Shown one piece after another: positions 10,251 to 19,691 of a stretch of DNA of 64,000 bases (the first letter of the stretch is position 1; each line of letters opens with the position of its first letter). Below the pieces are notes generated by a model. The model was not told the DNA's origin and did no database searches. It saw nothing but the letters and a program-made list of their open reading frames with translations. This stretch comes from Gracilaria domingensis. Taxonomy: Eukaryota; Rhodophyta; Florideophyceae; Gracilariales; Gracilariaceae. The position numbers were made by a program, and so were the translations under genes. The stretch lies in NCBI GenBank assembly GCA_022539475.1, contig VCMS01000187.1, positions 62,001 to 126,000 on the forward strand, in the 5' to 3' direction.

Positions 10251-11324
10251 ACGGCTTGACCTGGAAGAGCGATTGTTTCGTGAATCGTGCTGTGGGCAAG
10301 AACTCGCAAGTCTCTGCGATCGTAATTTCATTTTGCTAATTGTAATTTAAGTTGTGTACGCATTCGCGCAGTCGATAAAAGCTGGCGAGCATCGTCACCC
10401 ATCCTTGTCAAGTACAAGGGTAGATACGACGCTAGCTTTTGTTTGCTACGATGTCTGCCGCAATCCTCTTCATCATCGTCGACACGCTGTGCTTTGGCCA
10501 AACATGACCCTCCACGCTTTTTCTTCAAGCGCGGCAATGAAATGAACGAAGCTTCCTTCGAGTTGGTCTGGAAACGTGGAGACAGAATGCCTTGGGGCGC
10601 CGAATCTACAGCAACTTGGCTAGCGCTCCGATAATGTCGTCCAAGTCATGGTATGGGCAGGAGGCAAAGTACCCAGGCCTGGCATATACGCACGGAATTC
10701 CAAATCTTTAACGGTGTTTGTTGGCGGTGTGCATCTTTCAGTACACGTACTGCAAAGCGGAAGTGAAGGTCAGGTCGACGCCTCTCCTGACGCACCGTTT
10801 GCTTCGCAAGGCGTCAGGTACTACGCCTTGGGCCAAAATGTCACTAACGACCCTCATGCCCTTCGATGCGACTAACACGCGCACACTAGGGATACACATT
10901 AGACTTACGCCATACTGCTTCTCGCCGCTGCTGGCAAATAGTTGGTCCTGGGCTCTGATTCACGCCGTTCGCAAGACTTGCGCTGAACCCGAACGTGCTT
11001 TCAATCGTACTTGACTCGCATGGCCCCGTACAACAATTACAAGCAGCGAATGCATGACTGCAACGCAAAACAGCCCGTGTCGCGTTCGTTCCATTCGTGC
11101 AATTCACACCGCCTCGAAAACTACGCCAAGGATATCGCACCAAGGCATCTTTTCGCTGGCTACACTAATAAAAACAAACAAAAAAAGACCTGCATCGAGG
11201 ATGAAGCGGGTAATGTAACAAGAAAAGCTGGCTCTGAGAAAAACGAAACCAGACGTAAGGGAAAAACCTCCTAACAAACACGACTAACACTTTTGACGCA
11301 CAGTTTATGGTGTGAAGCAACGAA
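10251..11324. other. Intergenic, no gene recognised
   Basis: Frames of up to 98 codons occur but look incidental. A run of A and AAAAACAAAC near 11170-11190 and the region just before 11325 probably belong to the promoter and leader of the F-box gene. Confidence 0.4.
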
Positions 11325-13166
11325 ATGAGCTCTAATGCGTCCACTATAGCTTCCGATGAGGAACTACCTCAGCTGTTCTCTACGCAAAGCGACTTTGGCT
11401 TACCTGCATCGGACTCGAGTGCTTCTGGCGACGCAACCGCTCAAGATGCAGTCAGTGCAGAATCAACATTCGCTAGCGAACAACATATACCACCCGTTCC
11501 AGCAACACCGCCGACAACTGCCTACACCGCCTCACACCCGTCTTCCATACATGGTGTTGGACTCAACTCCATCACTCGACTTCCGTTCTTCGAACTCTCC
11601 CCGAGCATTCGCAGCGCCATTGCTCCACCTATCCCGCCTCAGGCAGGAGAACGGGTGACAGTAACGAACCTGCCCAACGAAGTTGTGGATTTGATCTTTC
11701 GATACTTGTCATCTCGGCCTCGAGCCAAAGAACCGCTATGGGACACGTACGCACACACGAGAAATGCGATGGCGTTTGCCCTCACGAACACTCGCTTCCT
11801 CAGTCTGTTCCAAGCGCGTATGATATCGATTCGAACCAAGCCCGAACGCTTTCGCGAAGACCTGCTGTACACGCCGCCGCAGAACGGGTTGGTGATTGAA
11901 GCTAGAAACCCTCAGGACGTCAAGCACCTTAACACCTCACTTCGTCTCGCTGGCGCGGCTCTCCGCGAGCTTGTGATCACCAAGAACCTTCCAGACCACT
12001 CGTGGGTTGAAGGGTACGTGATGTGCGTGACGCACCTGCGAAAGCTGTCGCTGCGCGATGTAAGCGCACAGTACCCACTGGAAGTGATCTTGGAAGCGTC
12101 ATCGCGCACGCTCCGTGAACTGGAGCTGGTGGGCGCCACTGGAATGGCGCTGTCATCGAGCCAGCTGCACGCCATCGCGACGCACTGCAGTTCGGTGACG
12201 ACGCTGGCGCTGCGACTGAGCATGTTTGACCATGACTGGACCAACGTGTGGATGGGGGTGGGGCCAGGGCTGAAGCGGCTGTCGCTGGGAGCCACGCGGT
12301 TCTGGATTATGGACACGGAGGAGGTGCCGCTGCTGGAGCAGGTGGGGCGGTACTGCTCGGACATCACGGAGCTGCACTTCTACCACCTGGGCCCGACGCT
12401 GGGAATGGCGTGCGCGCGGCTGTGTGCGCGATACGGGCCGCAGCTGGAGAAGCTGGAGTTCGAGCAGAGCCAGCTGCTGCGGCCGGACCTGGCGGTGATC
12501 GCGGAGGGCTGCACAGCGGCGAAGCTGCACATCTCGCACGGGTCGTCGCTGTTCTCGCACTCGTACAACGTGGACGTGATCGACATGCTGGGGGGGCAGA
12601 TTGAGGCGCTGCGGTACCGGTCGCAGCTGTCGCACGACGAGAGCCTGTGGGAAATCGGGCGGCGGTGCGTGCAGCTGCGCGAGCTGCGGCTGGACAGCGC
12701 GTCGACGCTGACGGAACAGGCGCTGGAGAGCATCCTGGGGGCGACGGCGCCGCGGCTGGAGTCGCTGTCGCTGTCGTTCTTCGTGCGGGGGGTGGAGCGG
12801 ACGGTGGCGAGCTGCGCGCTGCGGGTGCTGGCGGGGGGGGCGCGGCGGCTGCGGGAGCTGTACATCGGGGGGCAGCAGATAGACGCGGCGGCGTTCGCGC
12901 GGGTGATGGCGGCGTGCGCCGAGACGCTGGAGTCGGTGTCGGTGACGTTCGGCTTCCGGACGGCGGCGGAGCGCGCGGTGGTGGAGGCGGACACGGTGGT
13001 GGCGGTGGTGCGGGCGACGCACGCGTGCACGCGGCTGCGGAGCCTGGTGGTGGTGGACCGCACGTCGCGCGACGCGCGCGGCGCGTCGCCGGCGATGCGC
13101 GCGGCGGTGTTCCCGCTACGAGGTCGCGCGGAGCGCGTGAGCGTGTGTGGCGTGCACTTTGTGTAG
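11325..13166 (+). CDS. F-box / leucine-rich-repeat protein
   Basis: Probably a substrate-recognition subunit of an SCF-type ubiquitin ligase. The 613-residue chain starts with about 105 residues rich in Ser, Thr and Pro. An F-box-like helix set (LPNEVVDLIFRYLSS, then FALTNTRFLSLFQ) follows at about 114-165. The rest is built of LRR-type repeats with the spacing L.EL.L......L, for example LRKLSLRDV, LRELELVGA, LKRLSLGAT, LRELRLDSA, LESLSLSFF and LRELYIGG. The final 60 residues are Ala- and Arg-rich. Base composition changes strikingly along the gene, from near-average GC at the start to extreme GC with nearly all third positions G or C at the end. The F-box call is by pattern and less certain than the LRRs. 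Confidence 0.8.
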   Translation: MSSNASTIASDEELPQLFSTQSDFGLPASDSSASGDATAQDAVSAESTFASEQHIPPVPATPPTTAYTASHPSSIHGVGLNSITRLPFFELSPSIRSAIAPPIPPQAGERVTVTNLPNEVVDLIFRYLSSRPRAKEPLWDTYAHTRNAMAFALTNTRFLSLFQARMISIRTKPERFREDLLYTPPQNGLVIEARNPQDVKHLNTSLRLAGAALRELVITKNLPDHSWVEGYVMCVTHLRKLSLRDVSAQYPLEVILEASSRTLRELELVGATGMALSSSQLHAIATHCSSVTTLALRLSMFDHDWTNVWMGVGPGLKRLSLGATRFWIMDTEEVPLLEQVGRYCSDITELHFYHLGPTLGMACARLCARYGPQLEKLEFEQSQLLRPDLAVIAEGCTAAKLHISHGSSLFSHSYNVDVIDMLGGQIEALRYRSQLSHDESLWEIGRRCVQLRELRLDSASTLTEQALESILGATAPRLESLSLSFFVRGVERTVASCALRVLAGGARRLRELYIGGQQIDAAAFARVMAACAETLESVSVTFGFRTAAERAVVEADTVVAVVRATHACTRLRSLVVVDRTSRDARGASPAMRAAVFPLRGRAERVSVCGVHFV

Positions 13167-13234
13167 GCGCGCGCCAACGTGGAACGCGCCGGCCGTTGGC
13201 GGCACAGCAATGCCGCGCGCGCGCGCGCGCACTG

Positions 13235-13240
13235 TATAAA
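13235..13240 (+). promoter_or_regulatory. TATA box of the A20/AN1 gene
   Basis: TATAAA in a GC-rich setting, 69 bp after the F-box stop and about 320 bp before the A20/AN1 start. The leader between them is a C-rich pyrimidine tract. The whole promoter must fit in the 392-bp gap between the two genes. Confidence 0.6.
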
Positions 13241-13558
13241 GCCGCCCCGCGCGCCCTCCAGCCGCGCCGCCCGCCGCACGCCCCGCTGCGCCCCCCCTTC
13301 GCACCCCCCCCCTCCTTCCCCGCACACCCCCCCGCACGCTCCCGCGCGCCACCGCCACCTTCCCTCCTCCGCCACCTTCTTCTTTCCCCCGCCGCCTGCT
13401 TCCTCCCGCTCGCCGCCGCCACCGCCACCGCCGCACCCCTCCTATCCGCCGTCGCCCTCCCCCTATCCGCCGCCGCCTTCCCCCCCATCCGCCGCCGCCG
13501 CCGCCCCCCCGCGCCAATTGCCCCAATTCGCATCCCCCCTCCCGCGCCCGCGCCCGAC

Positions 13559-14017
13559 ATGTCCACCACCGGCAACCCTCCCTGCGTCAAGAACTGCGGT
13601 TTTTTCGGCTCGCCCGCCACCAGCAACATGTGCTCCGCCTGCTACAAGAAGCACCTCGCCACACTGCCGCAGCCACAGCCCCAGCCGCAGCAGCCGCCCC
13701 CCGCAGAAGCAGCGCCCGCATCGCCGCCCGCCGCGCCCGCGTCGCCGCCGCCCGCCGCGCCCGTCGCCGCCGCTGCGCCCGCGCCCGCGTCGCCGCCCGC
13801 GCCGCCGCGCCGCGAGCAGAGGAACAGAAGGCGCTGCTTCAAGTGTAACAAGAAGGTGGGCTTGCTCGGCTTTGAATGCGTGTGCGAGCGTACGTTCTGC
13901 TCGGAGCACCGACACGCGGAGCAACACGATTGCGACTTCGACTTCCGCGCGCGGCAGCGTGAGCAGCTGGCGAAGGACAACCCCACCGTCAAGGCGAGCA
14001 AGGTCGACCGCCTCTGA
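13559..14017 (+). CDS. A20/AN1 zinc-finger stress-associated protein
   Basis: A 152-residue member of the SAP family, which links ubiquitin binding to stress responses. The N-terminal A20 finger has Cys9, Cys13, Cys25 and Cys28 (C-x3-C-x11-C-x2-C). A low-complexity linker of Pro, Ala and Gln spans about 37-85. The AN1 finger (RCFKCNKKVGLLGF...CVC...FCSEHRH...HDC) runs about 90-129 with the full set of Cys and His ligands. The tail NPTVKASKVDRL is typical of the family. The frame is open far upstream, but the family N-terminus and the TATA box fix the start at 13559. The length is normal for a one-A20, one-AN1 protein. Confidence 0.95.
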   Translation: MSTTGNPPCVKNCGFFGSPATSNMCSACYKKHLATLPQPQPQPQQPPPAEAAPASPPAAPASPPPAAPVAAAAPAPASPPAPPRREQRNRRRCFKCNKKVGLLGFECVCERTFCSEHRHAEQHDCDFDFRARQREQLAKDNPTVKASKVDRL

Positions 14018-15989
14018 CGCCCCCGCGCCATCGTGCCGTGCGCAGCCGCGCCTTGGCGCATTTTGCTGGAAGGTGCGTGTGTGGACAGCTTTTGCGCGCG
14101 CCGCTGCGCACCGCTCTCTCTCTTTTTCGCGCTTGTTTGATGTGTGTCGTCGCCTTGTCTATTGCACCGCGCCAGCGCTCGCCTTGTATCTAAGTTGCCC
14201 TCCCTTCTATCGTCCCCCTCGCTTCGTCGTACTATAACTGCTTCTCCGCTTTTTCTCCCTGCTCCCTACCCCTCTCGCCCTCGCCCTCGCCCTTCCCCTT
14301 TCCCATTCCCCCTTCTCCCTCCCACAGTAAAGTGTTTACTTTAAACCTTGTACATGTCGTCATACATCTACATGCCCTGAAGCGGATAGTACTCGCTATA
14401 CTACCCAAACGCACTACACTCCACTTCACGCCCCCTATCGCTATCGGCGCCCAAACGTTCGCCTCTCGCGCATTGCGTAAACCACACTCGGCCCCGATGC
14501 TTCCACACCGTTGTTCATTGCGCATGAATGCGCCTTGCCCGCTTGTCCTGATCGCTTCTAGCGCGCAACCGCACGCACCCGTCTTATAAGGGCCTTCCTC
14601 AGCCCCTAAACGAAGCCCTTGCCTCTGCTGCTACTCCTGTACCTCTTCGGCGCCACCGGCCTTAGCCACATGCTTCGCGCGCTTGCCACACCGTACCAGA
14701 CAATGTTTCCCTTCCCCAGTGCTCCTGCATTGCGCCACTGGCTGCGAAACTTCTGGACTACAAGGTTTTGGCGACCCATCCAGTATCGTCACCCCAATGC
14801 GTGCTAGCGTACGCTCATTAATACCCACACAGTGGTTACACTTTTGCATCGTGTACACGTATATTATCGCCTTTTTATTGAGAGTGAGAATACAGAGTGT
14901 CTCAAAAAAACGACGTTTCGTTTCCCCAATTCAAATATCTTTGAAGCAAATATCTGCAGATGGATGTTGATCAATCTGCTAGCTAACCTCTACCAGGGGT
15001 ATACCTGACGTCATCAATCAATGGTATGTTGATGTCTGTTCTGTATCCTTTTCGGTGGGTACAGATCACAGAGTCAATAGTGGGCAACTGCAATATGAAC
15101 CTTCTTAACCCACGATTTTAGGGGTGTTTGGAGGGGTTGGAATTTGTTTCATATTAGGGGAATAAGGTGGGTACAGATTTAGGGGGTTGAATCAAAACGG
15201 ACAAATTTTGCCCCACTCCGACGTACAGAGCTTTGTAGAACTCTGTAAGTCCTATGTCATACGGCCTCGTCTTTGGTCAGACGACGCAAAAGACGATTCT
15301 CGTGATGATAAATGACTTTCATATTAATTGGATAAAACCTCACGCTTTCATCGCAGCAATAGTGACCATCAAAAACAACATCGTTTACAAAAAATAGTGA
15401 ATCAGAATTTATTGGGAGTCAACATTTCAGCAACCTCCGCACTCAAATGAATGCTTCCTAGATGCTCACAATCTCCTCACTAGCTTAACTAAGACTTCAA
15501 CATCTCAAGCCGCCAGACTCAATCTCGCAGCGGCGCAAAAGGCCCGCAACATGCGATCCATTTTTCCGGCCTCTCCAATTTTTCTTGAGGTTTTTAAACA
15601 AAACATCACAGCCCAATGCAAACTAGAACAAATGCTGCAGCTTTTCAGGAAACTCCTCATCAAACGATCTCTTTCGCTGTCTTGCAAAATATTTGCGAAC
15701 TTCTTGACGATAAGATCTACTTTCCTGCAGACATCAAAGCCATATAGCTCTTCGATGGGACAACTTGACCCGATCACGCAGCTTCGACGGTGTTTTCTTA
15801 TTGGGATCACGGCATAGTTACATCTTGGTATGACCGGTGTTTTTTTCTTTTTCTTCTTATTCATGACCTAAGCTTTCTTTTCTGCCTCCTTAGAAGCCAC
15901 TCGAAGACCACGTCTCTTCAAGGCGTCGATCTTAGCATTGTTGGTGAGATGTGCTCCTTTTTTGTGCTTATTTAGATCGTGCTTTACTC
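14018..15989. other. Intergenic, pyrimidine tracts, no gene recognised
   Basis: A long C/T-rich stretch at about 14200-14330 follows the A20/AN1 gene. Beyond 14900 the DNA becomes AT-rich. The part from about 15000 to 15989 is presumably the flank of the pogo-like transposon, but I could not define its inverted repeat or TA target site. Confidence 0.4.
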
Positions 15990-16664
15990 CTAGACAACAG
16001 TGTCGGACACAAGTGACCGAGACGTGGCAACGAATGATGCAATCAGTTCATCTAACGAAACAAGAGCTATTACGACTTGCTCCTCGTGATATGTTAAAAT
16101 GCGCAATGGTTCAATTCTGGCTTTTTCCACCTCCGGCACCGAGGCAGCTGTCTTTGCAAACCCAGCTTTAATATTTCTCTATGTGAAAGCCTGCTCATAT
16201 GCGCTTGCGATGCAACATGAAACTTCAAAGGCGTCTAAGTTCTCACTTGTACGTGCACGAGCATGGAGCTCTTTCTGCAAGTAAGATTTAAAGGAAGAAA
16301 ACACTCCAACATCCAGCGGCTGCAGCACATGAGATGTATGTGAAGGCAATCCATCAACAATTACTTTTCCTTTCTTCAGTACATGCAACGAATTGTGTTG
16401 GACATGGCTCTCGTACCGGTCAAATATGAGCAAGAGCTTTACGTGCTTCTTTCGGAGATGACCAGTCTCTTCTACAAACAGCTTAACCCAATCAAAGAAC
16501 ACGTCCTTATACACACCGAGAGAGTCGCGATGATATACGTATGAGTCTGGGAGATACTTATGTAACGTCTCGTATTTTCCATTCACGCGACGAAACCCGG
16601 CATTCTTTCCCGGAAAGATAACAACCGGCTTGAAGTTCTGCCCAGCGGCATTTACGACGCCCAT
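15990..16664 (-). pseudogene. Pogo-like (DDE_1) transposase, C-terminal half
   Basis: C-terminal half of a transposase whose N-terminal half lies at 27766-28454; element 1 is inserted between them. It begins at the shared 5-bp target duplication. The second catalytic aspartate is in LLLIFDRYESHV and the third in LPSHTSHVLQPLDVGVF, matching the pogo/Tigger pattern. A TAG at 16179-16181 interrupts the frame just before RNIKAGFAK, which is normal pogo sequence, so it is probably a mutated glutamine codon. The frame then runs on to a TAG at 15990-15992. The two halves together give 453 codons, a usual length for this group. Confidence 0.8.
16660..16664. repeat. Target site duplication of element 1, left copy (CCCAT)
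   Basis: CCCAT directly precedes the 5' LTR and is repeated at 27766-27770 after the 3' LTR, a 5-bp duplication as expected for Ty3/gypsy integrases. Confidence 0.9.
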
Positions 16665-17517
16665 TGTAGAGCAAAACGCCCTTTGAGGGAATGCACCGAG
16701 GTGTTTTCCATAGTTTGTTGATCCGTTACCGGCTTCGACACCTCAGGTTATGAGAGGCTACTGTGGTAGTGGCCCTATTTTTGGGGTATGCCTAGGAAGG
16801 GTAGTATTTCTGCACACGTGTGCCAAGTTGGCCCGATAGCGGGTGCGCCGTGGCAAGCCTGCCACGGGGGCACACCTATAGTGTATGGCCGGCATCGCCG
16901 GATAGTTTGATATTTCAATTGATATTTTCAAGTGCCGTATATAAGTGGCGGCACTTGCCGCCACTGTACGGGAAGTAAACCTCAAGGAGGCTTCTGGCTC
17001 TGACTTTCTTGCCGCTTGTGAACGGACTTCGTCTCTAATCGAGCAAGCCGCCACAATTCCGGGCTAGTCATCCGACCTCTGCCACTGAGAAGTTCTAGAC
17101 CGTCGTTACGGCATCTTTTCTGTTGTTTGTTTGTTATTATTTCCCTCATACGGCTCCTATCGCTCTGCTCTGTTATACAGGTTTGACCCACATTGTCTGG
17201 GAATATTTCTCGATCTCGCGAGTCAGTGCACCGCTGCCCGGCTCGTTGGTTGCCCGTTTTGCCTAACACCGTTGGTTTGGATATCTCCACTCGCCGTGGC
17301 TCGCCGGAACTATCCGGATTCTACGCCGATTCTACCCACCCCAACCTCCGGCTGCACGCCCAGGACGGGGCTGCCCGGATTTACACCCGGCCTGTGTCAG
17401 CACTACCGGAGGGTTCTACCACTGACCCTACCCTTATAGGGAGCGGGGCTCGAACACCCTGTAGGTGCGCTTTCCGCGACGCGGCTCTTGTTTGCCCACT
17501 CGTAGGATTGCACCACA
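16665..17517 (+). repeat. 5' LTR of element 1
   Basis: 853 bp, starting TGTAGAGC and ending CACCACA. It holds a TATA box (TATATAAG, 16938-16945) overlapped by a strong hairpin (16944-16965). The U3 half closely resembles the 3' LTR at 26912. The second half (about 17150-17460) differs strongly from that LTR. Confidence 0.93.
16938..16965 (+). promoter_or_regulatory. LTR TATA box followed by palindromic hairpin
   Basis: TATATAAG at 16938-16945 runs directly into AGTGGCGGCA / TGCCGCCACT (arms 16944-16953 and 16956-16965). The hairpin recurs at 27191-27212 and 49179-49200 with one mismatch each, so it is a family trait. It lies where the start of the transcript is expected. Confidence 0.75.
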
Positions 17518-17520
17518 AAC

Positions 17521-17540
17521 TGGTCTCCCGACTTAGAATC
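17521..17540 (+). other. Primer binding site of element 1
   Basis: Three bases after the LTR end the sequence reads TGGTCTCCCGACTTAG. A TGG start at this spacing is expected for pairing with the CCA end of a tRNA. I could not identify the tRNA. Element 2 has TGGTCTCTCGACCTAG at the same place. Confidence 0.6.
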
Positions 17541-17681
17541 GGCTTTATTGGCAAACATTTGTTGGAGTTGGTTCGTTTGTTCGGAACCCAGATAGTTGGG
17601 AATATCCGTTCTTACGGTTCTCTCATTGTCCGTTTTCGGAAGTTGTTTTGGTTGCCAATTGGCCGACTGTGTCGGTGAACG

Positions 17682-19691
17682 ATGTCGTCCCGTCGCAGGA
17701 GTAGCGCGCCACGTGCCGCTTCTGTGCCCGGTTCGTCCGGCTTGCCGGCAAGTTTGCCTCCGTTGCCGAAGGACGCACTGGATGTCCCAGGCAATGGCGA
17801 CCCGAAACCGGCTTCCCGGGGGCTCCGTTCTGATAACGGGACCCCACCCACTCGTGGGCCAACCGAAACCGCACCTGCGGCTGAAGTCGCCGCAGCCGTT
17901 GACGTTACGTCGTCGCGGTCCGACGAGTATACCCTCCGTGAATTAGAGGCTTAGGTTCGCATCCTGCAGAACTCCCAAGTGGGCCTCATTCGGGATATTA
18001 CGAAACTCCGGCAACGGCTCGATGAAGCCGGTGTCCAGGATGTTTCGAGCGACGTCCGTGTTCTACGGTCTGATTTCAACCAGATTATGGAACACCGACA
18101 GGTGTCGGCTGCCCTGCACGAGCAGGTTTCCGCACGCCTGGACCGCCTGGCTACCCGTCTGGAGACGGTCGAGCAAATCATCGTATCTGATGCTGTTGCG
18201 CCGGGAGCCCCGGTTTCTGAGGGTTCTCTGCACTCGCGCCGTTCCTGGGATCGTCCGGCAAAGAAGAAGGTCAAGGTTGAGTCTGACTCGTCTTCTTCAT
18301 CCTCTTCTGATGAGGAGGGCCCTCAAAAGCGATCGTCTACTGACTCTTCGGACAGCGCGGTAGAGTGCTCTCGCTATCGTACATCCTGTTCGCGGGCTAC
18401 TGAAGCCACCTCTGGTGTTGCACGAGGCCGTACGAAAGGACGGAGACACTTTGGATTGAAGGAATTGAAGCCGACAAACTTACTGTATCGGAAGCTGCTA
18501 TCGTACCGATATTATCGTCTTGATGACACGACGCCACAGAGAACCCCACGTGGGACTGGCAAGGTGCGAAACCATCTCAGACAAATGAAGCTTAAGCTGA
18601 AGCCCCACAAGTTCTCTGGGGAAGATCCAATTCTTGTCTTGGATTTTCTTGGCCGCTTCGTGACGGAAGCCGATGTACTTCGGATGAGCGAGGCACAGGC
18701 CTACATTGCGCTGCCGTACTTCTTGACGAGCGTAGCCGAAGACCAGTACAACTCGGTTCGTGGGTCGACCCGAGCCTCCGAGGGAGGAGTTACGTGCTGG
18801 CCGGAAGCGGTAAAATATCTGCTGCGCTCTTACGCGACAGGCAATGTGATACAAGGTGCTATACTCGCGCTGCGAGACACGAAGCAAGGAGCCGAAGGGT
18901 CGGAAACCGTTTATTCGACCCGCCTCAATAACGCTTTCCACAGATGTGGCAACGTGTTCTCCGCAGCTGAGCGGTGCACGATGTTCGTCGATGGCCTAGA
19001 TCGTTCGATCAGGACACTGGTTGCCCGTTATCGGGAGAACAGACGCCGGATTACTTATCTGGAACTCGTTCAATTTGCCCAAGCTGAGGGAGATGCAGCT
19101 CGAGCACGCGCTGGTGTCAAGACGCGCACGCGCCGACTCCTTCATGTAGAAGGCCGGGACTCTTCACTGCCTCACTCGCGAGGTTCTGTTCAACGGGGTT
19201 ATGATAACCTACACCTGTTACAGGACGATGGTTCAATGCCGAGTTCGGAATTGCCGTCGACGACGGAGCAGTCTACAGTAGACGTAGACCCCGCTCTGTA
19301 CGCCGGACGTCAAGTCCCGGCATTGCCCGTGGCGCACTCTGGCGGATATCGAAGCCAACGCCCTGGATGGAGGGACCCGTATCCTCCTCGACAGGAGCGC
19401 CGGCCGCCCAACGCGGGTTTTCTTCGTCACCTTATTTGTCATACCTGTTCCAGGCCAGGGCACATCGCTCCGAATTGCTTAATGCCCATACGGGATATGG
19501 CGAAGATAGTGCCTCAGTATGAGTCGTTGACGCCCGCCGAGCTGGAACGTGTTCCCGGCAAATCGTACCTTCGTGCGAAGGCGGAGACTCAGCCTGCAAA
19601 CCAGGAAACGGTGCCATCGAATGGTGGAACTGTAGCCGCCCCTGCGGAATCGCAACCTCCGCAGATTGGCGGCGAAGCTCAGAAAAACTGA
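17682..19691 (+). pseudogene. gag: gag of element 1 (one premature stop)
   Basis: A 669-codon frame whose start matches the gag start of element 2 (49921). The N-terminal 100 codons are followed by a coiled-coil-like stretch, a Ser/Asp/Glu-rich segment (about 18280-18350) and a conserved capsid-like region. A CCHC zinc knuckle, CHTCSRPGHIAPNC, lies at about 19435-19480. A TAG at 17952-17954 replaces the glutamine codon found in element 2. The frame is otherwise open to 19691. The following pol lies in the -1 frame relative to gag and is open well upstream of the gag stop in element 2, which suggests a -1 frameshift for Gag-Pol. Confidence 0.85.

Larger units (their letters stand above)
12300..14100. 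other. Extremely GC-rich island
   Basis: From about 12300 to 14100 the sequence is far richer in G and C than the rest of the window. The plus strand is G-rich in the F-box gene 3' half and C-rich in the leader of the next gene (13260-13555). It includes an alternating GC tract at about 13214-13230. The composition makes long spurious frames on both strands, which should not be read as genes. Confidence 0.85.

Noticed and set aside
12153-13629. Long minus-strand frames (289, 421 and 331 codons) opposite the F-box and A20/AN1 genes
   Set aside because: They are Arg-, Ala-, Pro- or Gly-rich shadows produced by extreme GC content; the plus strand carries clear domains.
13179-14237. A 352-codon Pro/Ser/Arg-rich plus-strand frame overlapping the A20/AN1 gene
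   Set aside because: Low-complexity alternative frame of the C-rich leader; no domain, and it conflicts with the zinc-finger gene.
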